Source: Kurthia populi
GTDB taxonomy: Bacteria; Bacillota; Bacilli; Bacillales_A; Planococcaceae
Direction: 5' to 3'
Assembly (NCBI RefSeq): GCF_042686175.1
Contig: NZ_JBHUOR010000044.1
Coordinates: 1 to 64,000, forward strand
Length of the DNA stretch: 64,000 nucleotides
Each line of letters starts with the position of its first letter. Within the stretch, counting starts at the first letter, position 1. Position numbers and translations under genes: made by a program. Below the pieces are notes generated by a model. That model was not told the DNA's origin and ran no database searches. It worked only from the letters and a program-made list of their open reading frames with translations. Below are positions 17,898 through 28,000 of the stretch, piece after piece.

Positions 17898-19328
17898 TTA
17901 TTTCAGCGCGTCATCGGAAATCGTAATATCAATTCGCTTGTCTGCCTTTTGAATATCTGCTCCAAATAGACGTAGTAGCCAAGTTTCTTCGATATAATAA
18001 TGACCGTTAATTACCTCAAATGGTTGTGAGGCAATGTCGTAGCGCTTGTTGTTATATACATAAAATGCAGACGACATCGGGAAGCGATAATGTTGTGATT
18101 TATTGCTCACATAATAACCGTTGTTACCCTTCTTCGCTGTATACCCTAGTGTATCAAATAATGCCTCTGCAGCATATAACACGCGACCATCTTTTAAAAT
18201 AACTTGCATATTTTTTTGTTCGACTTTGTTGACATAAATCGTTCGACTATCCTCAAACAACAGTGGCGCAACCTTTTTTGACTGGGCATTCATCGTGAAA
18301 TAACTCGTCGCAGAGTCTAATGTTTGGCCAAGTAGCTTATCAAGCTTCGATGTCGAAATCTTTTCGCCTTCTAAACTTTCTAGACCATTTTTCCACGTAT
18401 TTTTCTGCGCATCTGTCATGAAGTCATCTAATGTTGTCACCATTTCCTTCGTCTTTTGGTCCCCGTACTTATCACCCGTTAAAAACGATGCAACAACTGC
18501 CGGTAACCACGATGTGCCGGTAAACGTATAGTTCTGCTTCACTTGATTGACCGCAATTTGCTCAGCTAAGCGCATATCTGTAATGTTTTTCACAAATAAA
18601 ATTCGGTAACCATCTTGTAAATTATTTGTTTGAATAATATCTAAATGATTCGAATTATTCATGGCTGTATTGCTAAGTGCTTTTTGCATCTTCTCGGTCA
18701 CGATACCACGACCATAAATCGTCACTTCATCGCTTGTAAAGGCTTTTTTCATCGGTTTTTTTTGCCAGTACAGCTCATAAACTGCACCCTTTCCGCTAAA
18801 ATACGAATAATCAATTAATGTCATCTTTTTCGTTGCAATATTGGGTAAACCTGTAAACCATTGACCCCCGATACGCTTCTCATCCGTAATATGGACTTGC
18901 GTTTGCATCACAATACCACGCTTTAACGTCGCGAAAATATTCGTTAATAACTTTTCAGATGTCATGCCTTTTTTTAGTGAAATCGTATATTGAATTTGCT
19001 GCGTCGCTGATTCTCCTTTTTTAAATTGTGTCATCGTCTTATCAAGACGCTCACAATTCACAGCATCCCCTGCTGCATCTTTCACACATTTTTTGCCGGT
19101 GCTAGCATGTTTAGGCCAGGAAATCGATACAGGCGACTTTGGTAAATTTGTAAAGGTTTGCTTGATGACTAATTTATTTCCTTGGTATGTCACATCAATC
19201 ACCTGGTTATAACGAAAGGACTGTGCGACATCATCGAGCTTATCCGAATAGACGTGATATTGAAACGTCAGCATAATGCCATTTACAAATACCAATAATG
19301 CAAATAAAATAATGGCTACTTTTTTCAT
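17898..19328 (-). CDS. Exported protein with a C-terminal amine-oxidase-like domain
   Basis: A 476-aa protein with one N-terminal hydrophobic helix (about 4-22) and the rest probably outside the membrane. The middle (about 40-330) matches no family I recognise. The last ~110 residues show repeated ILKDGRVLYAAEALFDTLGY and INGHYYIEETWLLRLFGA strands, resembling the copper amine oxidase N-terminal (stalk) domain of many Firmicute surface proteins. Two Cys lie in KKCVKDAAGDAVNCERL and could form a disulfide. It lies directly upstream of rsmD and divergent from the gene at 19383. Function is unknown. Confidence 0.6.
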   Translation of the reverse strand: MKKVAIILFALLVFVNGIMLTFQYHVYSDKLDDVAQSFRYNQVIDVTYQGNKLVIKQTFTNLPKSPVSISWPKHASTGKKCVKDAAGDAVNCERLDKTMTQFKKGESATQQIQYTISLKKGMTSEKLLTNIFATLKRGIVMQTQVHITDEKRIGGQWFTGLPNIATKKMTLIDYSYFSGKGAVYELYWQKKPMKKAFTSDEVTIYGRGIVTEKMQKALSNTAMNNSNHLDIIQTNNLQDGYRILFVKNITDMRLAEQIAVNQVKQNYTFTGTSWLPAVVASFLTGDKYGDQKTKEMVTTLDDFMTDAQKNTWKNGLESLEGEKISTSKLDKLLGQTLDSATSYFTMNAQSKKVAPLLFEDSRTIYVNKVEQKNMQVILKDGRVLYAAEALFDTLGYTAKKGNNGYYVSNKSQHYRFPMSSAFYVYNNKRYDIASQPFEVINGHYYIEETWLLRLFGADIQKADKRIDITISDDALK

Positions 19329-19382
19329 GTGCTAATCCCCCTGCATCATGATAATATTTATAGGAAAGGATGTGTATTTATA

Positions 19383-19772
19383 ATGATCGAACGCTTTATT
19401 GAATTAGGACAAGGTTATGGCGATCTGTATGAAATGTTAGAAATTATGAAAACAAATCAAGAGCGCATTCACAATACCTTCGTCTTCGTTTCCGAAAAAG
19501 ACGGCAAAAAAGTAGCATCATTTGCGGTTGCAATGAAACCAGTTGGTGACAGCAAATTTATGCCAATCTATATTTGTCGCGAAGGAATCCCTTACAATGC
19601 TGAAAAAACATCACAGCGCTATGACCTTTTCAAAGAAGGCATTGAAGCTGCTAATAAAATATTGATCACATTAGAAGTTAAACACTCTTCTGCCTATGTA
19701 GAAACAACACTTTATTATCAATATTTAATCGGGTTGCTACGTCTGTACCATTACATTCCAAACCTAGGTTAA
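19383..19772 (+). CDS. Conserved Bacillales protein (YlbA-like)
   Basis: A 129-aa soluble protein starting MIERFIELGQGYGDLYEML and ending LLRLYHYIPNLG. This pattern recurs in a Bacillales-specific family found at the ylb locus; I recall it as DUF7147 but am unsure of the number. No catalytic motif is visible. The ATG at 19383 follows GGAAAGGATG. It ends at a strong terminator. Confidence 0.6.
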   Translation: MIERFIELGQGYGDLYEMLEIMKTNQERIHNTFVFVSEKDGKKVASFAVAMKPVGDSKFMPIYICREGIPYNAEKTSQRYDLFKEGIEAANKILITLEVKHSSAYVETTLYYQYLIGLLRLYHYIPNLG

Positions 19773-19802
19773 TTTTTTGCTACATGCATTCGTATAGAAA
19801 AT

Positions 19803-19829
19803 AAAACCGCGCTTTTGGCGCGGTTTTTA
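19803..19829 (+). terminator. Terminator after the YlbA-like gene
   Basis: AAAACCGCGC-tttt-GGCGCGGTTTTTAT, a GC-rich stem followed by a T-run, 30 bp past the stop codon. Confidence 0.85.
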
Positions 19830-19959
19830 TTTTATCCCGGTCTAAATCCTTCCATTAAGGATAAAAGGATTATACGCGCAGTTGCATTTTATAGACTAAA
19901 AAGCCTATTTGCATTATTATCGACAGCTAGCCGTCTTTTTTTATCATTTTTATAATAAT

Positions 19960-20232
19960 TTATAAACCAGCTTTATAATCATATTCTTTTGCTTTATCTG
20001 GTTTTGCGTTTTCATACTCTGTTTTTACAAATGGACGGAAAGATGGCACTATTTTTTTAACGAATGGTAAGCGTGTTAATTTATTCGTAACAGCCTCAAT
20101 ATTGTCCATATCACAATAAAGCACAACATATTTTTGACGACGTGATATGTAATGTACGTGTCCGTAACGTCGTAAAGACTTCGCTTGTTTTAAATGATGT
20201 ACATAAACGATTAGCCCTTGTCTCTCTCTCAC
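19960..20232 (-). CDS. ylbG: DUF2129 family protein YlbG
   Basis: A 90-aa soluble protein. RQGLIVYVHHLKQAKSLRRYGHVHYISRRQKYVVLYCD is the core of the DUF2129 (YlbG) family of Bacillales, quoted here as two adjoining parts: RQGLIVYVHHLKQAKSL and YISRRQKYVVLYCD. Function is unknown. In Bacillus subtilis it lies next to ylbF and rsmD, matching the neighbourhood here. A weak hairpin with GACGGCTAGCTGTC lies after it near 19920-19942. Confidence 0.9.
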   Translation of the reverse strand: MRERQGLIVYVHHLKQAKSLRRYGHVHYISRRQKYVVLYCDMDNIEAVTNKLTRLPFVKKIVPSFRPFVKTEYENAKPDKAKEYDYKAGL

Positions 20233-20366
20233 GAAAATCCCCTCATTTCTAATTCAAAGCATACCATAGCGTGAATTTTCTCCGCAACCTGCGAAGGCTG
20301 ACAGGAGTCCTATCTTTCGAGTATAATGAACAAAAGTAGTCTGCAAACTTGGAGGAGGATTTATTT

Positions 20367-21272
20367 ATGGGTAAAAAAACAAAAATCGCCGTAGCAATCG
20401 CAGCAGCAGGTGCCGCCGCTTGGGCAAGTACAAAAGCTATCGCCACACCACAACGTCGTGACAGTAAAACAGCACTTGAATATGATCGTCCAATTGTATT
20501 AGCACATCGCGGGGGCTCTCATTTAGCACCTGAGCAAACGATGGCTGCCTTTAAAAATGCCGCAGCACTTGGCGTAGATGGTTTTGAAATCGATATTCGC
20601 TTAACGAAAGATGAAGAAATCGTCGTTTTTCACGATGAATATGTAGACCGTACAAGTGAAGGTAGTGGCCGTATTGCAGACATGACCCTTGCACAACTGC
20701 AAGAGCTTAACTTCGGCCATCAATTCGTTGATTTAGAAGGACAATTCGCTTATCGTGACACGCCAGAGCGTATCGTCACATTAAAAGAATTATTTACTGC
20801 ATTCCCATCACTATTTATCAATATCGATATGAAAGATGCACCTGATACATATGAAGGTGGTCTGATGCCGTCAAAACTATGGCGCTTATTAGAAGAATGT
20901 GATGCAAAGGAACGTGTTGTTATTACAAGCTTCCATGATGAACAAATTGACCGCTTCAATTTATATGCACAAAACAGCGTAGCACTTGGCGCTGGTAAAA
21001 ACGAAGTGACAAAAGCTTATACAGCATTCACAAGTCAATTCAAGCATCTATACAATCCTAAAGTCGATGTCTTCCAAATCCCACGTAATTTTGGTAACGT
21101 CATCGCGCTTGATACAAAGAGTTTTATTCATTTCTTAGACCAATTAAATATACCAGCACATTACTGGACAATTAATGATCCACTTGAAATGAAAGAATTA
21201 ATTAATCGCGGCGCACGTGGTATCGTAACAGACCGTCCCGATATTGCGATGCAAATTATTAACGAAGCCTAA
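20367..21272 (+). CDS. Glycerophosphodiester phosphodiesterase
   Basis: GDPD-family enzyme of 301 aa, which hydrolyses glycerophosphodiesters to glycerol-3-phosphate and an alcohol. A hydrophobic N-terminal stretch (about 4-24, Ala-rich) suggests a signal or anchor. Catalytic motifs are LAHRGGSHLAPEQT (His/Arg), FEIDIRLTKDEEIVVFHD (Glu, Asp, His) and NIDMKDA. The ATG at 20367 sits 8 nt after GGAGGAGG. It converges on the next gene through a shared terminator. Confidence 0.9.
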   Translation: MGKKTKIAVAIAAAGAAAWASTKAIATPQRRDSKTALEYDRPIVLAHRGGSHLAPEQTMAAFKNAAALGVDGFEIDIRLTKDEEIVVFHDEYVDRTSEGSGRIADMTLAQLQELNFGHQFVDLEGQFAYRDTPERIVTLKELFTAFPSLFINIDMKDAPDTYEGGLMPSKLWRLLEECDAKERVVITSFHDEQIDRFNLYAQNSVALGAGKNEVTKAYTAFTSQFKHLYNPKVDVFQIPRNFGNVIALDTKSFIHFLDQLNIPAHYWTINDPLEMKELINRGARGIVTDRPDIAMQIINEA

Positions 21273-21294
21273 AACGCATAATTTTCTATTAATA

Positions 21295-21334
21295 AAAAGC
21301 CTCTTCAAAGACAAAATTCTTTGAAGAGGCTTTT
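21295..21334. terminator. Bidirectional terminator between convergent genes
   Basis: Perfect 17-bp stem AAAAGCCTCTTCAAAGA / TCTTTGAAGAGGCTTTT with a 6-nt loop, serving both the phosphodiesterase gene and the convergent gene at 21338. Confidence 0.9.
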
Positions 21335-21337
21335 CTT

Positions 21338-22693
21338 TTACACAATAGTCATATGTGTTGCATCTGTTAAATGACTTTTTGCTTGCTCGATTAAGTTCGT
21401 TAGCACGAGCCCATCGCGCTTTTTAAAGCAAATTGCGCTAGCGACAATACGGACAGACATTTGCATTAAAATTTGCTGCACCTGCGTTACTAATTGTTGA
21501 TTCATTGCGGCATCACCTGATACTACACCACAAAATAAATCTTTTTCATAACGTGCGAATAACCCACCGTGTGCTACAAAAATATCACTCACACGTTTCG
21601 CTAATGTTTTTAGTACATCATCACCCGCTAAATGACCATGTGCCTCTTTATATCGTTCAAATGCTACAATATTTATATAACAAAATAAATGTTGCTCGCC
21701 TTTTAAATAGCCATAATAGGAGCGCTCAAAATATTTTCGATTATGTATTTTCGTCAACGGATCTATCGACGTACGATAATCTATATGAAGACTATTTAAG
21801 CGTTCATTTTGAATTAAGTGAGATTTCCATGCATGCTTCTGTGATTTTTCAAGTACGTCAATATACATTGCTTGCGTCATAATAATTTGTTCAAAATCAT
21901 CATTTGCCTTATAAATTTTAATTAATTCCTTTAAAATTTCAATACTATTGACCGTAAACGTATGTTGCAAAGAAATATCTCGCGCTTCTAATAAGATTGC
22001 TAATTGGTCTTCTAGACGGTGTTGTTTTTTACGAACCTTACTTAATGTAAACATTAAATTTAATTTTGAAATCAGACGCGTTGCGGGTAAAATCTCAAAG
22101 CCTTGTTGAATAACTTTTTCGCATTCTTCTAAACGATTTTGATGTTCTAAAATCATCGCGTAATTGATTGTCGGTGATATATATTCTGTTACTGCTGTTG
22201 TCACGCCAGTTGAAAATTCTTCTTTCAATAATTGTTGCGTTTCAAGTGCGTACTCTTCTGCTTTTTCAAAATGACCTTGCATAATATTAAAGGCCGTCAA
22301 GTTGTTCAATATTTTACGTAATAACGGCTTGTCATTTTCTTGTCGCACTAAAGGTAATGCTTCGTAAAGAAATGTTCCAGCATACTCTTTATCCGTTGTC
22401 TCATCCCAATAAATGAACGATAAATTTAGGAAATTAATATAATCTGCTTTTGAGCCATATTCATCTACTAATTTTTTTAATGGGGCAAGCTTTTCGATGG
22501 CAATATCGACATGGCCAAGTTGATAATAGCATTCCGAGATGTGACGCATAATGAGCATGATTTCTTCAAACAGTTGAAGCTCCAAACCGATATCAATAAC
22601 CGGCTCACATAGTTCTAAATATTCAATATATTTAGCCTCAGCCATTAGTGCATCCAATGTTCGGACGAGTTCTTTGAATTCCTCTTTGTCCAT
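21338..22693 (-). CDS. TPR protein with a degenerate GGDEF domain
   Basis: A 451-aa cytoplasmic protein. Residues 1-290 are helical TPR-like repeats (for example DIAIEKLAPLKKLVDEYG and FEKAEEYALETQQLLKEE). Residues ~305-450 are GGDEF-like: IDPLTKIHNRKYFE and YKEAHGHLAGDDVLKTLA match the family. The catalytic GGDEF loop is replaced by RYEKDLF, and the metal Asp site by CYINIVAFERY. It is therefore unlikely to make cyclic-di-GMP and may bind nucleotide or act as a protein-interaction module. Confidence 0.8.
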   Translation of the reverse strand: MDKEEFKELVRTLDALMAEAKYIEYLELCEPVIDIGLELQLFEEIMLIMRHISECYYQLGHVDIAIEKLAPLKKLVDEYGSKADYINFLNLSFIYWDETTDKEYAGTFLYEALPLVRQENDKPLLRKILNNLTAFNIMQGHFEKAEEYALETQQLLKEEFSTGVTTAVTEYISPTINYAMILEHQNRLEECEKVIQQGFEILPATRLISKLNLMFTLSKVRKKQHRLEDQLAILLEARDISLQHTFTVNSIEILKELIKIYKANDDFEQIIMTQAMYIDVLEKSQKHAWKSHLIQNERLNSLHIDYRTSIDPLTKIHNRKYFERSYYGYLKGEQHLFCYINIVAFERYKEAHGHLAGDDVLKTLAKRVSDIFVAHGGLFARYEKDLFCGVVSGDAAMNQQLVTQVQQILMQMSVRIVASAICFKKRDGLVLTNLIEQAKSHLTDATHMTIV

Positions 22694-22810
22694 AATTCTC
22701 CACCTAATTTATCCTTATTTCCTATTTATTTTATCAAACTAACCCGGTAGTGGCAATAAATGCCTTCTTATAAAAAGAAAAAGATTATCGACATTTTTCT
22801 CATAAAAAAA

Positions 22811-22848
22811 AGAGAAGTTACTCAAATGTTTAACTTCTCCTTCTTTTT
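22811..22848 (-). terminator. ylbF terminator
   Basis: AGAGAAGTTA pairs with TAACTTCTC across a short loop, with an A-run and a T-run on the flanks, next to the ylbF stop. Confidence 0.8.
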
Positions 22849-22849
22849 A

Positions 22850-23299
22850 TTAAGCACTACATGAACAGCTACCACCGCTGCCACAGCCACCTGTTGAGCA
22901 ACCTGATTCTTTTGCGAAAAACGGATTGCTGACTGGTACTTTCACCGATTCCGAAACCGTTTTGGCAATAATCAACGTCACTTCATCCACTAAATCTTGG
23001 TAACTATTTTCAGCAATACGAAGTGTTCCTATGCGGTCATCCATATCTAATTCACGCTTCATCCGGCGAATATCTTTCATAACTGTTTGATAGTCTGGAT
23101 GATATTTGCCAAAGCGTTGCACTTCCTCATACTGCTCTTTCATGTGATTGAATGCGTCAATCTGTGCTACAAGCGCTGCGTCACTATAGACGGCTTTATG
23201 TGCACGCTGTACTTCCTCGTAGGCTTCTGACTGGCGCAACATCGAGCTTAAATCATCGACTTCATCAAGGATCATCGCCCATTCAGATGTCATCATCAT
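22850..23299 (-). CDS. ylbF: RicAFT complex subunit YlbF (RicF)
   Basis: Com_YlbF-domain protein of 149 aa. In Bacillus subtilis, YlbF joins YmcA and YaaT in an iron-sulfur complex needed for RNase Y-dependent mRNA maturation, competence and biofilm formation. The segment KEQYEEVQRFGKYHPDY is nearly invariant in the family. The C-terminus is Cys-rich (CSTGGCGSGGSCSCSA), the proposed Fe-S ligand region. The start is the third codon of the open frame (23299), leaving proper spacing from AGGAGGG. Confidence 0.92.
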   Translation of the reverse strand: MMMTSEWAMILDEVDDLSSMLRQSEAYEEVQRAHKAVYSDAALVAQIDAFNHMKEQYEEVQRFGKYHPDYQTVMKDIRRMKRELDMDDRIGTLRIAENSYQDLVDEVTLIIAKTVSESVKVPVSNPFFAKESGCSTGGCGSGGSCSCSA

Positions 23300-23335
23300 A
23301 CGCATTCCCTCCTAGCTTGTTTATCATAGCAAATC

Positions 23336-24403
23336 TTACTCAGAATCGCTCGCAGATTTGCTCGATTCAATAAAAATTTGTACATAATTTTTTGCATATG
23401 TTCCTGTACCAAGTACCGTAAAGGCTTCATCTAGCATTGTCGTACGGTGCTTATCTGAATTCATAAAACTATGAATCGCTTCCGGTGCATCGACATAATC
23501 CTCTGCTGCATTTTCAGCAGCACCGTCAAATTCGATACCTGCATTTTTTAAATTTTGTTTAAGCCCTACATCCTCTTCGCCATCACCACGTGCAAAAAGA
23601 CTACTTTGACTAGCCGCAAGCGTATTCACCTGCTCATCAAATGTGAGCGTCGGTAACCCATGATGTGTTCTAAAAATATTCGTAAGCTCTGCTAGTTGCA
23701 GCGCATTTTCTTCATTGATTTTTTGTTGTACAAATGATGATGGCGTTTTTGGCTCTAACATATCGCCAACATATGTCATATCATACGGTTGCATTTTCAC
23801 AAGCGTTTTGCCATCTAAATAGCGGACCGCCTCAAGCTCTCCTTCAATACCATCAAAGAAGAGCTGTGCATAGACACCATCATACATCACGAGTAGACGC
23901 GTATATAAATCGGCTTCACTCAGCATAAATGTGTACGTGCTATCGTCAATTTTCACATGCACCTCAGTATCTGTAATTGTATTACGATATAAATCTTCAA
24001 TCGTTTGACCGACTTCAAATGGGGCCGCATCCACTTGTTCACCCGTTAAAAACACTTGCACAACTTTCTCTTTTTCAACCCCAACTAATAAATACTGCTG
24101 GTCTTTTTGATTGTACACCCACCATTTAAAGCCATATGCAGAGGGTGCCTTACGGTCGGGCTTACCGTATTTCTCTTCAAACTCACTGACCTTTTTTCCG
24201 ACATATGTTGAAAACCCTGTTTTCGGACGAGGCATCACATCATTATTCGTCTGCGGTGCCGTCTGCTCAGGATACGTTTTATTCGGTGACTTCAATACTT
24301 CATTTTCTTTTACTGGCGTATTCGTATAAAAAAATACGACGAGTAAAATCGCAAATACAAATAAAATTTTATACAATGCTTTCAAATCATTTCTCTCCAT
24401 CAT
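23336..24403 (-). CDS. ylbC: CAP/SCP-domain secreted protein (YlbC-like)
   Basis: A 355-aa protein with an N-terminal membrane helix (about 10-27), a CAP-associated domain (about 60-200, with STYVGKKVSEFEEKYGKPDR) and a C-terminal CAP/SCP domain with FRTHHGLPTLTFDEQVNTLA and the AHNSDKHR-like HSFMNSDKHRTTML. CAP proteins are extracellular; their role in Bacillus is unknown. The ATG at 24403 has no clear ribosome site. A TTG at 24385, 9-10 nt after GGAG, may be the real start. Confidence 0.85.
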   Translation of the reverse strand: MMERNDLKALYKILFVFAILLVVFFYTNTPVKENEVLKSPNKTYPEQTAPQTNNDVMPRPKTGFSTYVGKKVSEFEEKYGKPDRKAPSAYGFKWWVYNQKDQQYLLVGVEKEKVVQVFLTGEQVDAAPFEVGQTIEDLYRNTITDTEVHVKIDDSTYTFMLSEADLYTRLLVMYDGVYAQLFFDGIEGELEAVRYLDGKTLVKMQPYDMTYVGDMLEPKTPSSFVQQKINEENALQLAELTNIFRTHHGLPTLTFDEQVNTLAASQSSLFARGDGEEDVGLKQNLKNAGIEFDGAAENAAEDYVDAPEAIHSFMNSDKHRTTMLDEAFTVLGTGTYAKNYVQIFIESSKSASDSE

Positions 24404-24433
24404 CTATAGTACTTTTCATTATAGCTCAAGACG

Positions 24434-24472
24434 AAAAAAATCCAAAACGCTTGATACGCTTTGGATTTTTTA
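24434..24472 (-). terminator. Terminator after the DUF420 gene
   Basis: AATCCAAAaCG / CGcTTTGGATT stem with long A- and T-runs, directly downstream of the stop at 24473. Confidence 0.8.
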
Positions 24473-24934
24473 TTATGGATTTAGAATCGCTTTAAATACA
24501 GACGTTGTTACGCCGCCCTCGTAAAATACATAAAGTAATAAGTAAACAATGACCCCTGTAATCGCTGTGAAGAACCAAATGATACTTGTTACAGGACCGA
24601 TTTTACGGTGTTTTTTGTAGTTTTCCTTAAAGCCAAGCCACAATGTGACAAGGCCAAATACCCCACCAGATGTTGCTAAAATGATATGGAATACAAGGAA
24701 TGTTGTATAGTATTTTTTCAATTCATCTGGGCCACCAAACGCTGTATTGCCAATGAAAATTGTACGTGATGCATAAATAATAAAGAATGTTAGTGCTGCG
24801 ATAGCACCTGCGATCATTACTTTTTTATGTGCTTCAATTTTACGTTGTTTAATTAAAATCCAACCAATTGCAATCAATACTGCACTTAGCACGATAAAGA
24901 AAGTACTAATCGTCGGTAAAATAGGTAAATTCAT
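24473..24934 (-). CDS. DUF420 membrane protein (CtaM/YozB-like)
   Basis: A 153-aa protein with four to five hydrophobic segments and the pattern LPTISTFFIVLSAVLIAIGW followed by KVMIAGA. His residues occur in HKKVMIAG and TFLVFHIILA. This fits the DUF420 family; the Staphylococcus aureus member CtaM is needed to mature haem-copper terminal oxidases. In Bacillus subtilis the caa3 oxidase genes lie beside pycA, but only this accessory-type gene is here. Confidence 0.8.
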   Translation of the reverse strand: MNLPILPTISTFFIVLSAVLIAIGWILIKQRKIEAHKKVMIAGAIAALTFFIIYASRTIFIGNTAFGGPDELKKYYTTFLVFHIILATSGGVFGLVTLWLGFKENYKKHRKIGPVTSIIWFFTAITGVIVYLLLYVFYEGGVTTSVFKAILNP

Positions 24935-25033
24935 GCGTTCGAACTCCTTATCTATTAATAGAACTGTCGATTAATTCTTCCCCATTATAACAATACTCCC
25001 TAGAAAATGGCATGGATAAATCGTGAACAAAAA

Positions 25034-25066
25034 AACGAGGACAGCCATTTAGGCCTGCCCTCGATT
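25034..25066 (-). terminator. pycA terminator
   Basis: CGAGGaCAGcC pairs with GGcCTGcCCTCG around an ATTTA-type loop, about 10 bp past the pycA stop; an A-run lies on the left flank. Confidence 0.75.
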
Positions 25067-25075
25067 TAGAAACGG

Positions 25076-28000
25076 CTAATCTTCCATTTCAATTAGTAAA
25101 TCACCTGTTGAAATCGCATCGCCTGCTGCTACGTAAATTTCTTTAATCGTACCATCTTTTGGCGCCTGAACCGTCGTTTCCATTTTCATCGCTTCTGTAA
25201 TTAGTAAATGCTCCCCGCGTTTTACTGGGCTGCCTTTTGACACAACTACTTTTAGAACAGTCCCTGGCATCGTCGCCCCGATTTGATTGGCATCTGTCGG
25301 GTCTGTTTTACGCTTCGCATCACCTGATACTTCCACCGTTAAATCTTGTACTGTAATTTCACGAGGCTGACCGTTCAGCTCAAAGTACACGACACGCGTA
25401 CCATTATGCTGTGGCTCACCAATCGCCACTAATTTAATAATTAATGTTTTCCCTTTTTCAATCACAACTTCGATTTCTTCGCCTAGACGTAAACCATGTA
25501 AAAACGTCGGCGTGTCAAGTACAGAGACATTTTCAAATAAATCAAATGTCTTCATATATTCTTCAAATACTTTCGGATATAACACATGAGCAAGTGCATC
25601 CTGCGTCGTCATCATGCGGTCGTATTTTTTGCTTAATTCATTACGACGTGCCTCGATATCAATATCTTCTAGTAATTCACCTGGGCGCACTGTAATCGCT
25701 TCACGATCTTTTAAGACAACTTTTTGAAGTTCTTTCGGGAAACCACCATATGGCTGACCTAAATAGCCTTGGAAGAACTCAATCACAGAATCCGGGAAGC
25801 TTAATGTTTCCCCGCGCGTAATCACTGTTTGCTCATCCAAATCATTTTGTACCATGAATAGCGCCATATCTCCAACAACTTTTGATGAAGGCGTTACTTT
25901 GATGATGTCACCAAATAGCATGTTGACGCGTGAATACATCGTTTTCACTTCTTCCCAGCGGTCTCCAAGACCTACACCTTTTGCCTGCTGTTGAAGATTT
26001 GAATACTGGCCACCTGGCATCTCATGCACATAAATTTCTGAATGTGGACTATTCATGCCACTTTCGAAATCTTTATAGTATTTACGAATATCTTCCCAGT
26101 AGTATGAAATTTTTTCGACACCATCAATATCCATACGAAGATTACGCTCACTGCCTTTTAATGCGTAGTATAAGCTGTTCGCACTCGGTTGAGAAGTTAA
26201 GCCTGACATCGAGCCGACAGCCGTATCGATAATATCGACACCCGCTTCAATGGCCTTCGCATATAAGTAAATCCCATTGCCACTCGTATCATGCGTATGC
26301 AAGTGAATTGGAAGGTCTGTCGCCTCTTTTAATTCACTTACAAGCGCATAGGCTGCATTCGGTTTTAAAAGACCCGCCATATCTTTAATCGCGATAATAT
26401 TGGCACCAGCATTTTCTAATTCCTTCGCCATTTTCTTGTAGTATGCTAGCGTATATTTTGAACGGCTATCATCTAAAATATCACCTGCATAGCATAGCGT
26501 TGCCTCTGCGACTTTTCCTGCATCACGCGCCGCATCAATCGCTACTTGCATCCCTGGTAACCAGTTTAGGCTATCAAAAATACGGAACACATCAATGCCC
26601 TCTTTTGCTGCCTCACGAACGAACTCTTTAATGACGCTATCTGGGTAGTTCGTGTAACCGACTGCATTGGCACCGCGTAGAAGCATTTGGAATAATGTAT
26701 TAGGAATCAACTGACGTAGGAAGCGTAGACGCTGCCACGGGTCCTCTTTTAAGAAGCGATACGCCACGTCAAACGTTGCGCCACCCCACATTTCAAGTGA
26801 GAAGAAATCGCCCCCCATAATTTTCGCTGTGGCGTCTGCAATCTCGTACATATCATGTGAACGAACACGCGTCGCAAGTAGTGATTGATGGGCATCACGC
26901 ATTGTCGTATCCGTTAATAGCACATCGTCTTGCTCGGTAATCCATTTCGCTAAACCTTCTGGGCCACGTTCATCTAAAATTTGCTTCGTACCCGCCGGAA
27001 TTGACTGATACACTTTTAAATTCGGCTTATGTGGCTTCGGATAAATCGGCTTCGTTTGTGATTCGATACCTGGGAAGCCGTTTACCGTTACGTTACCAAT
27101 ATAGCTCAGTAATTTCGTACCACGGTCACGCGGCACACGGAATTTTAATAGCTCTGGATTGGCATCGATAAAGCTCGTATTAAAGTCACCACTAATGAAG
27201 TCCTTATGACGCACGACATTTTCAAGGAATGGAATATTCGTTTTCACACCACGAATACGGAATTCCTGTAAGTTACGATCCATTTTTTGAGCCGATTCCT
27301 CAAATGTATTGCCCCACGTACATAACTTCACAAGCAATGAATCATAGTGCGGCGAAATGACCGCACCCTGGAAGCCATTACCGGCATCCAAACGTACCCC
27401 AAAGCCACCACTTGAACGATAGACACTTAACCGGCCGGTATCAGGCATGAAATCATTTGCCGGGTCTTCCGTCGTAATACGTGATTGAATCGCAAAGCCA
27501 TCTAATGGAATATTTTCCTGTAATGGAATATTTGTTATCTCATCATGTAAGGTATGACCTGCTGCGATATTAATTTGTGCGTGCACAATATCAATACCAG
27601 TCACCATCTCGGTAATTGTATGCTCTACTTGCACACGTGGATTTACTTCAATAAAGTAAAACGCATCGTCTGCTACTAAAAACTCGACCGTACCAGCATT
27701 AACGTATGCAACATTTTTCATTAATTTTACGGCAGCATCACAAATGCGACCACGTAGCTCTGCTGATAATGCATTTGATGGCGCAATTTCAACGACCTTT
27801 TGGTGACGACGTTGAATCGAGCAATCACGCTCATAAAGATGCACAAGATTCCCTTGTGTATCCCCTAAAATTTGCACCTCAATATGCTTTGGTTTATCAA
27901 CGAATTTTTCAACGTACACTTCATCAGAACCGAACGCAGCTTTTGCTTCTGACTTCGCACGTTCATATGCTGACTGCACTTCCTCTGCATTATGTACTAC

